Assembly (NCBI GenBank): GCA_025642075.2
Contig: JAODUO010000568.1
Coordinates: 309,501 to 373,500 of the forward strand
Length of the DNA stretch: 64,000 bases
Source of the DNA: Ridgeia piscesae
Lineage: Eukaryota > Annelida > Polychaeta > Sabellida > Siboglinidae
Reading direction: 5' to 3'
This document shows positions 26,215 to 40,657 of the stretch, piece by piece (the stretch's first letter is position 1; each line of letters starts with the position of its first letter). The translations under genes and the position numbers were made by a program. A model generated the notes under the pieces. It did not search any database. It was not told the DNA's origin and worked only from the letters and a program-made list of their open reading frames with translations.

Positions 26215-29200
26215 TGGTATTGTCAACAATCATCAACTTCCCTAAATCAGTCTAGTCGCACAAAATTAAATTGTCAACAGTCGTCAACTTCCCTAGATCA
26301 GTCTAGTCGCACAAAATTATCAACAATCATCAACTTCCCTATATCGGTCTAGTCGCACAAAATTGTCAACAGTCGTCAACTTACCTAGATCAGTCTAGTT
26401 GCACAAAATTGTCAACAGTCGTCAACTTACCTAGATCAGTCTAGTCGCACAAAATTGTCTACAGTCGTCAACTTACCTGGATCAGTCTAGTCGCACAAAA
26501 TTGTCTACAGTCGTCAACTTACCTGGATCAGTCTAGTCGCACAAAATTGTCAACAGTCGTCAACTTACCTAGATCAGTCTAGTCGCACAAAATTGTCAAC
26601 AGTCGTCAACTTACCTAGATCAGTCTAGTCGCACAAAATTGTCTACAGTCGTCAACTTACCTGGATCAGTCTAGTCGCACAAAATTGTCTACAGTCGTCA
26701 ACTTACCTGGATCAGTCTAGTCGCACAAAATTGTCTACAGTCGTCAACTTACCTGGATCAGTCTAGTCGCACAAAATTGTCTACAGTCGTCAACTTACCT
26801 GGATCAGTCTAGTCGCACAAAATTGTCAACAGTCGTCAACTTCCCTAGATCAGTCTAGTCGCACAAAATTGTCAACAGTCGTCAACTTCCCTAGATCAGT
26901 CTAGTCGCACAAAATTGTCAACAGTCGTCAACTTCCCTAGATCAGTCTAGTCCACAAAATTGTCAACAGTCGTCAACTTCCCTAGATCAGTCTAGTCGCA
27001 CAAAATTATCAACAGTCGTCAACTTCCCTAGATCAGTCTAGTCGCACAAAATTGTCAACAGTCGTCAACTTCCCTAGATCAGTCTAGTCGCACAAAATTG
27101 TCAACAGTCGTCAACTTCCCTAGATCAGTCTAGTCGCACAAAATTGTCAACAGTCGTCAACTTACCTAGATCAGTCTAGTCGCACACAATTGTCTACAGT
27201 CGTCAACTTACCTAGATCAGTCTAGTCGCACACAATTGTCTACAGTCGTCAACTTCCCTAGATCAGTCTAGTCGCACACAATTGTCTACAGTTGTCAACT
27301 TACCTAGATCAGTCTAGTCGCACACAATTGTCTACAGTCGTCAACTTACCTAGATCAGTCTAGTCGCACACAATTGTCTACAGTCGTCAACTTACCTAGA
27401 TCAGTCTAGTCGCACACAATTGTCTACAGTCGTCAACTTACCTAGATCAGTCTAGTCGCACACAATTGTCTACAGTCGTCAACTTACCTAGATCAGTCTA
27501 GTCGCACACAATTGTCTACAGTTGTCAACTTACCTGGATCAGTCTAGTCGCACACAATTGTCTACAGTTGTCAACTTACCTGGATCAGTCTAGTCGCACA
27601 CAATTGTCTACAGTCGTCAACTTACCTGGATCAGTCTAGTCGCACACAATTGTCTACAGTCGTCAACTTACCTAGATCAGTCTAGTCGCTCACAATTGTC
27701 TACAGTCGTCAACTTACCTAGATCAGTCTAGTCGCTCACAATTGTCTACAGTTGTCAACTTACCTAGATCAGTCTAGTCGCTCACAATTGTCTACAGTTG
27801 TCAACTTACCTAGATCAGTCTAGTCGCACACAATTGTCTACAGTTGTCAACTTACCTAGATCAGTCTAGTCGCACACAATTGTCTACAGTCGTCAACTTA
27901 CCTAGATCAGTCTAGTCGCACACAATTGTCTACAGTCGTCAACTTACCTAGATCAGTCTAGTCGCACAAAATTGTCTACAGTCGTCAACTTACCTAGATC
28001 AGTCTAGTCGCTCACAATTGTCTACAGTCGTCAACTTACCTGGATCAGTCTAGTCGCCACAATTGTCTACAGTCGTCAACTTACCTAGATCAGTCTAGTC
28101 GCTCACAATTGTCTACAGTCGTCAACTTACCTGGATCAGTCTAGTCGCACACAATTGTCTACAGTCGTCAACTTACCTGGATCAGTCTAGTCGCACAAAA
28201 TTGTCTACAGTCGTCAACTTACTGGATCAGTCTAGTCGCACAAAATTGTCAACAGTCGTCAACTTCCCTAGATCAGTCTAGTCGCACAAAATTGTCAACA
28301 GTCGTCAACTTCCCTAGATCAGTCTAGTCGCACAAAATTGTCAACAGTCGTCAACTTCCCTAGATCAGTCTAGTCGCACAAAATTGTCAACAGTCGTCAA
28401 CTTCCCTAGATCAGTCTAGTCGCACAAAATTGTCAACAGTCGTCAACTTCCCTAGATCAGTCTAGTCGCACAATGTCAACAGTCGTCAACTTCCCTAGAT
28501 CAGTCTAGTCCACAAAATTGTCAACAGTCGTCAACTTCCCTAGATCAGTCTAGTCGCACAAAATGTCAACATGTCAACTTCCTAGATCAGTCAGTGCACA
28601 AAATTGTCAACAGTCGTCAACTTACCTAGATCAGTCTAGTCGCACAAAATTGTCTACAGTCGTCAACTTACCTAGATCAGTCTAGTCGCACACAATTGTC
28701 TACAGTCGTCAACTTACCTAGATCAGTCTAGTCGCACACAATTGTCTACAGTCGTCAACTTACCTAGATCAGTCTAGTCGCACACAATTGTCTACAGTCG
28801 TCAACTTACCTAGATCAGTCTAGTCGCACACAATTGTCTACAGTCGTCAACTTACCTAGATCAGTCTAGTCGCACACAATTGTCTACAGTCGTCAACTTA
28901 CCTAGATCAGTCTAGTCGCACACAATTGTCTACAGTCGTCAACTTACCTGGATCAGTCTAGTCGCACACAATTGTCTACAGTCGTCAACTTACCTGGATC
29001 AGTCTAGTCGCACACAATTGTCTACAGTCGTCAACTTACCTGGATCAGTCTAGTCGCACACAATTGTCTAAATGTCAACTTACCTAGATCAGTCTAGTCG
29101 CTCACAAATTTTCTACAGTCGTCAACTTACCTAGATCAGTCTAGTCGCACACAATTGTCTACAGTTGTCAACTTACCTAGATCAGTCTAGTCGCACACAA

Positions 29201-31566
29201 TTGTCTACAGTCGTCAACTTACCTGGATCAGTCTAGTCGCACACAATTGTCTACAGTCGTCAACTTACCTGGATCAGTCTAGTCGCACACAATTGTCTAC
29301 AGTCGTCAACTTACCTGGATCAGTCTAGTCGCACACAATTGTCTACAGTTGTCAACTTACCTGGATCAGTCTAGTCGCACACAATTGTCTACAGTTGTCA
29401 ACTTACCTGGATCAGTCTAGTCGCTCACAATTGTCTACAGTCGTCAACTTACCTGGATCAGTCTAGTCGCACACAATTGTCTACAGTCGTCAACTTACCT
29501 GGATCAGTCTAGTCGCACACAATTGTCTACAGTCGTCAACTTACCTAGATCAGTCTAGTCGCTCACAATTGTCTACAGTTGTCAACTTACCTAGATCAGT
29601 CTAGTCGCTCACAATTGTCTACAGTTGTCAACTTACCTAGATCAGTCTAGTCGCACACAATTGTCTACAGTTGTCAACTTACCTAGATCAGTCTAGTCGC
29701 ACACAATTGTCTACAGTCGTCAACTTACCTAGATCAGTCTAGTCGCACAAAATTGTCTACAGTCGTCAACTTACCTAGATCAGTCTAGTCGCTCACAATT
29801 GTCTACAGTCGTCAACTTACCTAGATCAGTCTAGTCGCTCACAATTGTCTACAGTTGTCAACTTACCTAGATCAGTCTAGTCGCACACAATTGTCTACAG
29901 TCGTCAACTTACCTAGATCAGTCTAGTCGCACACAATTGTCTACAGTCGTCAACTTACCTGGATCAGTCTAGTCGCACAAAATTGTCTACAGTCGTCAAC
30001 TTACTGGATCAGTCTAGTCGCACAAAATTGTCAACAGTCGTCAACTTCCCTAGATCAGTCTAGTCGCACAAAATTGTCAACAGTCGTCAACTTCCCTAGA
30101 TCAGTCTAGTCGCACAAAATTGTCAACAGTCGTCAACTTCCCTAGATCAGTCTAGTCGCACAAAATTGTCAACAGTCGTCAACTTCCCTAGATCAGTCTA
30201 GTCGCACAAAATTGTCAACAGTCGTCAACTTCCCTAGATCAGTCTAGTCGCACAAAATTGTCAACAGTCGTCAACTTCCCTAGATCAGTCTAGTCGCACA
30301 AAATTGTCAACAGTCGTCAACTTCCCTAGATCAGTCTAGTCGCACAAAATTGTCAACAGTCGTCAACTTCCCTAGATCAGTCTAGTCGCACAAAATTGTC
30401 AACAGTCGTCAACTTACCTAGATCAGTCTAGTCGCAAAAAATTGTCTACAGTCGTCAACTTACCTAGATCAGTCTAGTCGCACACAATTGTCTACAGTCG
30501 TCAACTTACCTAGATCAGTCTAGTCGCACACAATTGTCTACAGTCGTCAACTTACCTAGATCAGTCTAGTCGCACACAATTGTCTACAGTCGTCAACTTA
30601 CCTAGATCAGTCTAGTCGCACACAATTGTCTACAGTCGTCAACTTACCTAGATCAGTCTAGTCGCACACAATTGTCTACAGTCGTCAACTTACCTAGATC
30701 AGTCTAGTCGACAATTGTTACAGTCGTCAACTTACCTAGATCAGTCTAGTCTGCACACAATGTCTAAGTCGTCAACTTACCTGGATCAGTCTAGTCGCAC
30801 ACAATTGTCTACAGTCGTCAACTTACCTGGATCAGTCTAGTCGCACACAATTGTCTACAGTTGTCAACTTACCTAGATCAGTCTAGTCGCTCACAATTGT
30901 CTACAGTCGTCAACTTACCTAGATCAGTCTAGTCGCACACAATTGTCTACAGTCGTCAACTTACCTAGATCAGTCTAGTCGCTCACAATTGTCTACAGTC
31001 GTCAACTTACCTAGATCAGTCTAGTCGCACACAATTGTCTACAGTTGTCAACTTACCTAGATCAGTCTAGTCGCACACAATTGTCTACAGTCGTCAACTT
31101 ACCTAGATCAGTCTAGTCGCACACAATTGTCTACAGTCGTCAACTTACCTGGATCAGTCTAGTCGCACAAAATTGTCTACAGTCGTCAACTTACCTGGAT
31201 CAGTCTAGTCGCACACAATTGTCTACAGTCGTCAACTTACCTGGATCAGTCTAGTCGCTCACAATTGTCTACAGTCGTCAACTTACCTAGATCAGTCTAG
31301 TCGCTCACAATTGTCTACAGTCGTCAACTTACCTGGATCAGTCTAGTCGCACACAATTGTCTACAGTCGTCAACTTACCTGGATCAGTCTAGTCGCACAC
31401 AATTGTCAACAGTCGTCAACTTACCTGGATCAGTCTAGTCGCACACAATTGTCAACAGTCGTCAACTTACCTGGATCAGTCTAGTCGCACACAATTGTCA
31501 ACAGTCGTCAACTTACCTGGATCAGTCTAGTCGCACACAATTGTCTACAGTCGTCAACTTACCTGG
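26215..31566. repeat. Giant 46-bp minisatellite, about 116 copies, with one splice-donor motif per unit
   Basis: Head-to-tail copies with a 46-bp period (agtctagtcgcacaaaattg + tcaacagtcgtcaacttacc + tagatc). Variants differ at a few positions: gtcaac or gtctac, cacaaaa or cacacaa or ctcacaa, acctag or acctgg or ccctag. Read on the minus strand each acct-type unit carries AG|GTAAGT, a full consensus 5' splice site. The ccct-type units destroy it and occur in blocks near 26.83-27.13, 28.26-28.59 and 30.03-30.41 kb. Some units have small deletions. No unique spacers and no coding frame. Confidence 0.97.
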
Positions 31567-34340
31567 ATCATCAGCCTTGTGACACGGCACTCATCAGCCA
31601 CGTGTGATAATTCCTATTTAGCATGTTTGACATTTGATGTTGACAGATTTGGGAAGATGCCACCTTGGAATCATTCATCACATTCAGAGATGGAGATGCA
31701 ATTGGAGTTTTTTGGAACCTGTTCACCGTTTAGAAACACCACAAAATGAACTGTTTGTTGACAGCTTTTCTGTGCCATCGTATAAAGTTATGAGTAACAT
31801 GCTTTAAGGGAGGTCTCAACTTCATGTGGACAAGGGCAGTGTCAAAATAGTTTTAAGTGAGACGTCAACAGGGTGAGAGATCTGACGGGCTGTTGCCTCG
31901 TTGATTTCGATTTCACGTAGTTACTCAGATTCAGACTATTTATTGGGATGTCAAATAGGTTTGTCTGGTTTGAGCAGCAACACAAACACGTTTGGTGGAC
32001 GGCAGTTGTTGAAAGTAAAAATAACAAAAACATTGAGCCAATTGAATAGTTTGTAAGAGATCAGTGCATACAGTACTGTGTGTGTAGTCAGCAATTCATC
32101 TTTATTTAATTATATATAATTTGTGAATGATAATGTTTAACTATTGTCAACACTACTTAGCAAACGTTACTTTGGGATTTTAGTGTCTAAATACAATTAT
32201 ATATAATTGCATATGTTATCAAAACCTGTTTAAATATGAAAATCATGTAAAAGTGGTAATTTAACTATCGTGAAGTACAGGTTTAATTCATTTTTAATTT
32301 AAATAATACTAAACATTTTGCTTTGCCAATCTAGACCTATACAAGTCTTGACTTCTCTAACAAGCATTCAAACACGCTGTGATTAATGAGAAAATATTAA
32401 ATATCCATCTCTGCTTATAGCCAGATATTCATTCGTACAGCTGAGTGAACTGAAGCAACGAAGAATAAACTTCGCCCGGGTCAAATTTCAACACGACAGC
32501 ACAGGAAGAACCAAACTTATCCTTATAGGCATACACAATCACAGCTTCACTTGAATGTCTTCATTGAGGGTCCGATGCTCTAGTCACTGCGCTTTGGACC
32601 AGTGCCCCTTAAATATGCCACTGCAGGATTTGAACAAGAAGGGATTAAAATGAAGTTTTAAGATAACTTTATTTCACTGAATACCGCCTAGTTTATTGGA
32701 AAATAAAATTATAGCCTGACTCCACACATAAAACTAACCATCGAGTGGTGCCATCTAACGGAGTTTGTCATGTTAAAAGTGTGCGGACGCCAAAGCCCGC
32801 TTTGCCAAGAGAAGTCAGAATAAATGTAAATTTCTAGAACATTTTGATACATATAAGACTAATTTTTAATCACTTGACGAGAGTATATGCACAGTATGCG
32901 TGTAGTAGATATATGATGTGAAGTTTGACGACCGTATATCACCGTTTTCATGGTTTGTTCAAGCCAATTTAAGGTCAGGTGCGAGCCTTGCTAACCTTGG
33001 CAACTGGCTACAATTTCTATGTATGTCATGATTATATCGAAGGGTATGTTCACATAAAGTGGTTTCCATGGAAATTATAATATATTTATTTAGTTTTGTT
33101 ATATGCTTAGGCCCTAAAGGCTAAGCCAAGGTGACTGGCCAGGACGCTCGCGGCCAGGACAGTAAACGACTGAGTCTGAAGTCACGCCTCCGAAGGCGAA
33201 GAGATTGGAGGGGTCACATAGTCATAGACCTCTACAATTATATTTTTTCAAATTAACCAGCCTTGACTATGCAAACCGGATAAAAACACATGACAAAATT
33301 ACATCAATAGAGAAACTGCAACATAAGAAAATTAATCTTGAGACGGTCTCATCAGTCAATGCTCAGTTTTTTGGGCAACTACTGACCGGTCTTGACTCAT
33401 GAGGTAAGATCTTGAGGTAAGATATAAAACTCAAAGCATGCATGAACACCAGATATTATTAAAATCTGACTATACCCATAAAGAAAATAATCGAGAATCC
33501 TGTCAGAACTGGTGCTAAGATTATGTAGTGTTAACACTGGCAGACATTTGTCACTGGCATTGTAAAAGTTGAACCATAATTTATTTTAAAGAACGAATAA
33601 TCAACAAAAATATTTGTCTAATGCCAGATACATTTTACAGCATGCTGTTCTCGCCTAAGCTACGTCATGCTTTGATATTGTCACAAAGATATTTTTTGCC
33701 AGAATGTTATGTACATAGTTCTTTATTAAAAAATATGTGTATGGGCCTGCAACATGTTGGCAAGTTTGTATACTTTAAATAGTGTGTACAGCTCTTACAA
33801 AAACTAATGTAACACCCCATACTCTGAGTTTGACTGTATCGCAACGAAGTGACCTACCTCTAAATTTAAATAGAAGTACTATCTTTCCATGCATCCAGCA
33901 ATGCATATAATATGCATGCTATGCATTGGTGCTACAAAAAAGGTGAATCCCTTGACAAAGTACTGAGTTACAGCTCTTATTAAGAAAAATGACAGTTCAT
34001 TATTAGTTCATGTATGAAAAACTCTTATTTGCAATTCAGATTCTCAGTACATTTAATCTGACAATGATCATATCATTCATTTACATGTACAGTGCCTAAT
34101 GGATGAATAAAGTTAATCAAAGGTCAATCTTCAAAAATGAGTATGCACTAAATAGGTTGAAAGTGTTATTTAGATAAGACAAATTCAATACATGGAGAAG
34201 TAATATCCATAATGCATACATACACAACATACATTATTCAGTCAACCACAACATTGACCGTATCCATTATAGAATTAACAATACAATCCTACTTCCATTG
34301 TCAGCTGTATCCAGCATTCAACATCCACAGAGCAAGTCTA
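31567..34340. other. Intergenic sequence between the minisatellite and the LRR gene
   Basis: No supported gene. 32555-32640 read on the minus strand looks like a tRNA-derived SINE head (gttcaaatcctgc, ctagagcatcggacc). The rest is unremarkable AT-rich DNA. Confidence 0.45.
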
Positions 34341-34760
34341 AACAAGCAACTCACTGGCTGGGTACCTGTACACAGGCTACTATTGGATTGGTCTGTGAAC
34401 TGCAGTGTTGAAGTAGGGATGTGTCAATATGCTCTTTATGGAAAGCTGTTAGCCGAATACAACACAAAGCCCCCCACCACCCCTCTTCAATTAGTTGCTT
34501 CAGTAACGAAGCCGTATAACAGGCACGCTTGGTTGATTGGTCAATTCTGGCAGGCAGCCGTGCAATAAGCTTCAGACTTGTGTGATGTGTCCAGCTGTTT
34601 ACATCTGTGATAGCACTGGCACACTTTGCACTGGACAAACTTGGAATTAATAAATCAAATGGAAGTTACGCGTGTCGTGTGTTAGTGTTAACATGTCAAC
34701 ACGGTTGACACGACAATAAAAAAGTTGGCAGTGGTGCTGATGCCGTGTGCACGCATGTTG
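34341..34760 (+). promoter_or_regulatory. Candidate promoter of the LRR gene
   Basis: The region upstream of the inferred exon 1 has several ATTGG motifs (inverted CCAAT, NF-Y type; for example near 34383 and 34535) and a GC-enriched CpG patch around 34670-34760 with an AT-rich 'caataaaaaag'. The start site is not fixed. Confidence 0.3.
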
Positions 34761-35063
34761 TCGTGTATATCTTAGCTTGTGAAAGTTATAAGATTCTTCT
34801 GTGAGCATCCACGGCTAGTATTGGATTACCAGTAACTGAGGAGACAGATTACCTCCTGCTTACACGGATTTAATTGCCGCAAGAAGAATATTTTGGTGGT
34901 ACACTGTGTTTGTTCTGGATATCCGTGCTTTGTATTTGCTTGATGGATCTTACAACCGGTGCTGTCACATTGTGTCCAGATATGGGACAATGCTGACATT
35001 GTGAAAGTTTAGTAAACTACACAGTTTGTGTTTGCCAGAAGACTTGACTGGAATTTCATCATG
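34750..35063 (+). CDS. LRR gene exon 1: 5'UTR ending in the initiator ATG
   Basis: The start codon is 35061-35063 and is immediately followed by a donor (ATG|GTGGGT). The next acceptor, before 40531, opens TACGTGGCTGTG in exactly the frame that continues through the LRR exons, giving Met-Tyr-Val-Ala-Val and a hydrophobic signal peptide. The leader upstream contains short upstream ATGs (for example gatATGggacaATGctga), which could limit translation. The left boundary is approximate; only the last three bases are coding. An alternative is that the true first exon lies elsewhere in the 5.5-kb gap. Confidence 0.55.
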
Positions 35064-37824
35064 GTGGGTATTTTTATCATATCATATGCATGTAATTGTT
35101 TTGGAAAGTGAGAATATTTTCTGCTCACATTGTTGTCTTCAAGAGAGATTGTTCCACTTCTATGAGACATGTTTGTGAGATGGAATATTTTCTTATGTTA
35201 AACCTGCAGTGGGTTTCTTCTAGAATTTCTTGAACATTATAAAACGTAATAAACGTAAATTATGTCGTATAAATTACCACAGATTTCTTCCTCAAGTTTT
35301 GTGATGCCTTGTATCATTGTTAGAGTGCTGGCTGAAATAGGTAAATTGTTGTTCATTTCTCACCAATGAATGCTGATTTCCTTGGTTACACTACATACTA
35401 TCCAGGCTGGGAAACGTTTCTGAAACTTCAGCTACAGTGTTACACTCATTAAGGTAATGGGTGATCTGATGGTGCGTTTATGCGGATACAAAATATTTTC
35501 AACATCTACTTGGTTCTCTGTGACATTAGTCAGTGATACCCTACTACATTGTGTTGATGTGTCCTGACTGGCCATCTTATCTGACACAGCTCTAATAAAA
35601 CTGTCAGAATGGGGATAAGTTATCAGTGAATTCCTACTACTAGGATATTGTGCTGATGTTTTTAGGGTACCACAATGAGGTACTTTGGTTGGTTGGTTTA
35701 TTCAATATAACAATGTAATCTTACACACACACAAATTCATGCATTTATTTGTCCTTAGACATATTCAGAATTCAAAACACAAAGAAATTCCGAAATAAAC
35801 AATCATTCTAAAATAATGTAAATACTGGCTAATTTACACTAAGAGGCATTAATAATGACATTATTGAAAAAGGAGGGAGAAAGATTCTTTCTGATTATTA
35901 AGACATAAAAAACTGACTCATTTTAGATTTATATATACCACATATAATTAAATAAATTAATAAAAATAGATACAAGCTGTATTCAGGAGAACCCTGTTTT
36001 TTAAGATAAGTTAATAATAATTATAAATACAATATATCTCATTAAATATCTTTTTAAAAGAAACAACTTGGGTATCCTGTTCTAGAGTTACTTACTCCAC
36101 TGGCACCAATGGCTTATAGTTGTCAATTGTCAACAGCAGGATATTTTACCAGGACAAATATGTAACAAAATATACAATGGCAGTTTTTTATTTGAGAAAG
36201 CTTAAGTTTAATAGTGATATCTGTTTGATGATGAACTTTCCTTGTCAGGTTAACCTTAATGAATTAGTTTCGCTGGATTTAAAAAAAAATATTTTAAGCC
36301 AGTTTCTGAGCACAAAAGAACTTTTTTCAAAAGAGCATATAGTCAACAACATTAACACAGAGACATACATAATTTAGTCACTTTGTCATATCGCTTATTG
36401 CCAGGTCCAGCATTAAATATTTTAATTTGATGATTTCACCAAAAGTATATGTACAAGATACGCAATGAGCTATCAGTAACACCTATCAGGTTTAATGTTT
36501 AGCTTTTCTGAAAAATGTGTCTGATCTTGAAACAAGAAAAAATATTTAATTGAGGTGGCACCTTCAATCCTTCATTGGCCTAAAATCATACTTCGGTTTG
36601 GTGACAGGTGACAGATGAGGGGGACATATGCAGGTATGATAGGAAGGGAAGATAACCCAGGGCATTTCCGTAGGATATATCCATGGGGGTACCATAAGAT
36701 GTACTGTTATCACTGGTCTCATTTTTCGCTGATGTCAGTAGATGTGTCTGCGGCATTCCTTATTTGTTCCATTCTGCAGTGTCAACCTTATTCACTTAGT
36801 TTCATCAATTAAAATAGCTCATATTTGTGTTGTGGAATGTGCTAAGCACATATTAGCCTATTTATAGCTGGTGTGTAGATCTTAGTGTGTAAATGGTTCA
36901 GAGGGATTAGGGTTTGTGGCACACAATACTCACTCCAGTAATAATCAAGCCAGTTTTCAGCATGTTACTTCCCTAACAATGTTGTGTCTGTAACCTTGTA
37001 CACAACTGTTCTGCTCAGGCCAGGAACAGAGCATGCAACTGTGGACTGCACAGTCACGCTTTAAACTTGAATGATATCACATGTGACATGTAGTCGTTGA
37101 TCAGTGGACCTTATGCTGAGGCATACCTTAATTTTACTAATCATACGATTAAATATTAATGCAACACCTGTGTGTAGTAAAATGGTGACACCAGATCAAG
37201 AAGGTTCCCAGTGACACTGAAACCACACACCTTTATTAGGTTATTTGTTAGTGAAAAAGGAAGCTATAAACATCTGCAAATATTTATTTCAAGTATTGGA
37301 TCACCACTGACCGTGGATGCCAATATACTTCTGCACGCAACAGTTAGCGTGATAATTTAGTTTATGGTGGTGCATGGTTTTCGTTTTGGCTGTACCTGGG
37401 CATTGTGTTTGCATGATGGCTCTAGTACACACAACGACTATACAGGTATTCATATTTTTGTAAGGTGATGCAATTGTGATTTGTGGCCAAATTACCTAAG
37501 TGGGATTTGTACTGGCAAGACTTGCCAGTGAGTGGTATGTACTATGTTGTGATGTGTTTTAAACTGGTTGTGTCATTCAATATTGTGATAGGTAATTACA
37601 TGCTTTAATCAGGTGTTGCTGAGTACAGTACAGTATTAATAAAAATAATTAATCCTATGGCACCTAATCAAAATAAATATTATGATCTGGGTGCTGCATT
37701 AAAATAGTTTAATCATAATTTTATATCTTACATTGTTTAATATAAGTGATTAGAGTAAAACAATAAATGTTATATGTATTTAAGCAGTTAACATTAGTAA
37801 CATCAGAATAAAGAAACTTCATCA
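35064..37824 (+). other. LRR gene intron 1, left part
   Basis: No exon or RNA gene recognised. AT-rich, with a segment near 35690-36100 (tttattcaatataacaatg) similar in style to the one near 41690-41720, perhaps old retroelement tails. Confidence 0.4.
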
Positions 37825-39320
37825 TCATTGTGCAGCCATAGTGTCCCATGGTTGGGCGAAGGCCTCGACATGCTGCTTCCACATCGGCCTATCTTGCGCT
37901 ATCCTCTTCCAGATGGTACCCTTCCAGTGGTCGCCCAGTTCGTCTTTCCAATGTCTCGCCGGTCTTCCTCTAGGTCTTTTCCTTTCGTAGGTTTCCAGGT
38001 GGTGATATGCAGTGTCCATTGGTTATCTCGTATCCTGCTGACGTGCCCTGTCCAGGTCCACTCGTCTTTTGACTTGTTCAATCACGTCTGTGACCTTTGT
38101 CTTTTCTCTTACCCACATGTTTGTTTTTCTGGGCCGGTATGTGATGTTTAACATACACTGTACTCCTTTCCATCTTTGTTTGTGCAGCTGCTAGCATGTT
38201 CTTTGCTTGGGTGGTGAGTGCCCATGTTTCCGTGTCGTAAGTAATTGCTGGAAGTACGCATGAGTTGTAGACTTGTCTCTTCAAGCATATTCCAATATTA
38301 CCATTGAAGATGTCCAGTGCTTGGAGAATGCTGTCCTTACAGCAGTGATTGGTCGTATTGGTGTGTCGTTTTCCAACATCACCTTTGTCTTCAACTTGTT
38401 CAACTTCAGACCCTGGTTTTCACTTTCATCAGCTAATTCCTGGAGCATTTGTTATAGTTCAATTGGTGTATTAGTGCATATGTCATTGGCATATGTCATT
38501 GGCGAAGGGAAGATGACCAAGATATTCGCCATCTATCATCAAGCTTCTGGTTTCCCAAGTCAGTCGTCAAAATATGCTTTCGAGTGCTGTCGTAAACAGC
38601 TTGGGCGATATGGTGTCTCCCTGTCGTACTCCTCTCCTGATGTTGATCTTGTTGCTTTGTGTTGGTGGATTGTCATCGAGCTGTTGGTGTAGATTTCCTT
38701 CAGTAGTCCAATGTACACATCTTCTATCCCCTATTCTTGAAGTGAGGTCAGTACTGCTTGAGTTTGCACTGAATCGAAGGCTTTCTCATAGTCAATGAAT
38801 GTGATGCAGAGTGGGATATTATATTCTCTGCACTTCTCCTTCAGTTGGTTTACGACGTGGATGTGGTCTGTCATTGAGTATCTGCTTCTGAATCCAGCGT
38901 GCTCTTGTGACTGGTTTTTCGTCGAGTGTCTTCTCCAGCCTTTTTGTTAGTACTTTTGTGAGTACCTTATAGATATTAGATAGTAGACATATCAGTCTGT
39001 AATTCTTGAGGACTTTCTTATTTCCCTTCTTGAAGATTATCACCATCTTAGCATTCTTTCACGCTGTGGGTATTTGTCTTTCTGATAAGCATTTAGTGTA
39101 CAGCTTAGCAAGTGTCTTCGAGATGGTATCTTCTCCTGTTTTCAATGCCTGTTGCTGTCCCATTCTTCACATCTCACAGTGCTGCTTCCACCTCCCATGA
39201 TGTTATCACTGGTACCTCTTTTTGGTCAATGTGGATTATGGTACTCTGTTCGCTGTCGTATAGCTCAGTGTAGAATTCCTCTATTCTGTCTATGAAGAGG
39301 CTTAAATAAAGATAATTGTA
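37825..39320 (-). mobile_element. RTE-like LINE remnant: reverse transcriptase and C-terminal region
   Basis: On the minus strand the order is EEFYTELYDSEQSTIIHIDQ near 39.25 kb, the RT block NYRLICLLSNIYKVLTKVLT, then MTDHIHVVNQLKEKCRE and FIDYEKAFDSVQTQA, RQVYNSCVLPAITYDTETWA, TGHVSRIRDNQWTLHITTW and ending GRPARHWKDELGDHW ... MWKQHVEAFAQPWDTMAAQ. This is the usual order for RTE/BovB-like elements. Many frameshifts and stops; the catalytic FADD-type box is not intact. It lies antisense in LRR intron 1. Confidence 0.88.
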
Positions 39321-39501
39321 TGTAATCATTAAGAGTCATAGCCTCCTTCCAATGGTCATTCGTTATGGAATCTTATCCTTAATGCAGATTTGGTTTCTTA
39401 TAATGAGGTCTATGTTCGTCTTTGTCTTATATTTCAACTTTGAAAATGTAGGAGACATTTGTTTGACGTTTTCTTCTAAATTGATTTAAAAAATAGATAT
39501 A

Positions 39502-40383
<882 letters not shown>

Positions 40384-40468
<85 letters not shown>

Positions 40469-40493
40469 TGCGTGCATGCGTGCGTGTGTGTGT
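40384..40493. repeat. Compound microsatellite (TG)n then (CGTG)n
   Basis: It starts at the last base of the MITE terminus and ends about 37 bp before the acceptor of LRR exon 2. Same TG-first, CGTG-second order as the two tracts at 20.4 and 21.7 kb. Confidence 0.95.
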
Positions 40494-40530
40494 AATCATG
40501 TTTATGCAATGGTGTCACTGTTATTTTCAG

Positions 40531-40657
40531 TACGTGGCTGTGAGGTTGGTGTGGACACTGGCATGCTGTGTCCACTGTGTGTCCAGCTTGTGGACAGCAG
40601 AGAACTACTGGAACAGTCGGTATGATGGAATGCTCGACTATGTCTCCTACACAACAG
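40531..40657 (+). CDS. LRR gene exon 2: signal peptide (residues about 2-44)
   Basis: Acceptor ttattttcag, donor ACAACAG|GTCAGT in phase 1. The encoded VAVRLVWTLACCVHCVSSL is a hydrophobic signal-peptide core with small residues near WTA, then ENYWNSRYDGMLDYVSYTT. It joins to exon 3 as G|AG = Glu, reading TTEDVSNGLWSD in one frame. The protein therefore enters the secretory pathway. The end of this exon seeds the minisatellite that follows. Confidence 0.8.

Noticed and set aside
26215..31566. Regular 46-bp array considered as a CRISPR array
   Set aside because: There are no unique spacers; the whole unit repeats, and the context is an intron-bearing animal genome.
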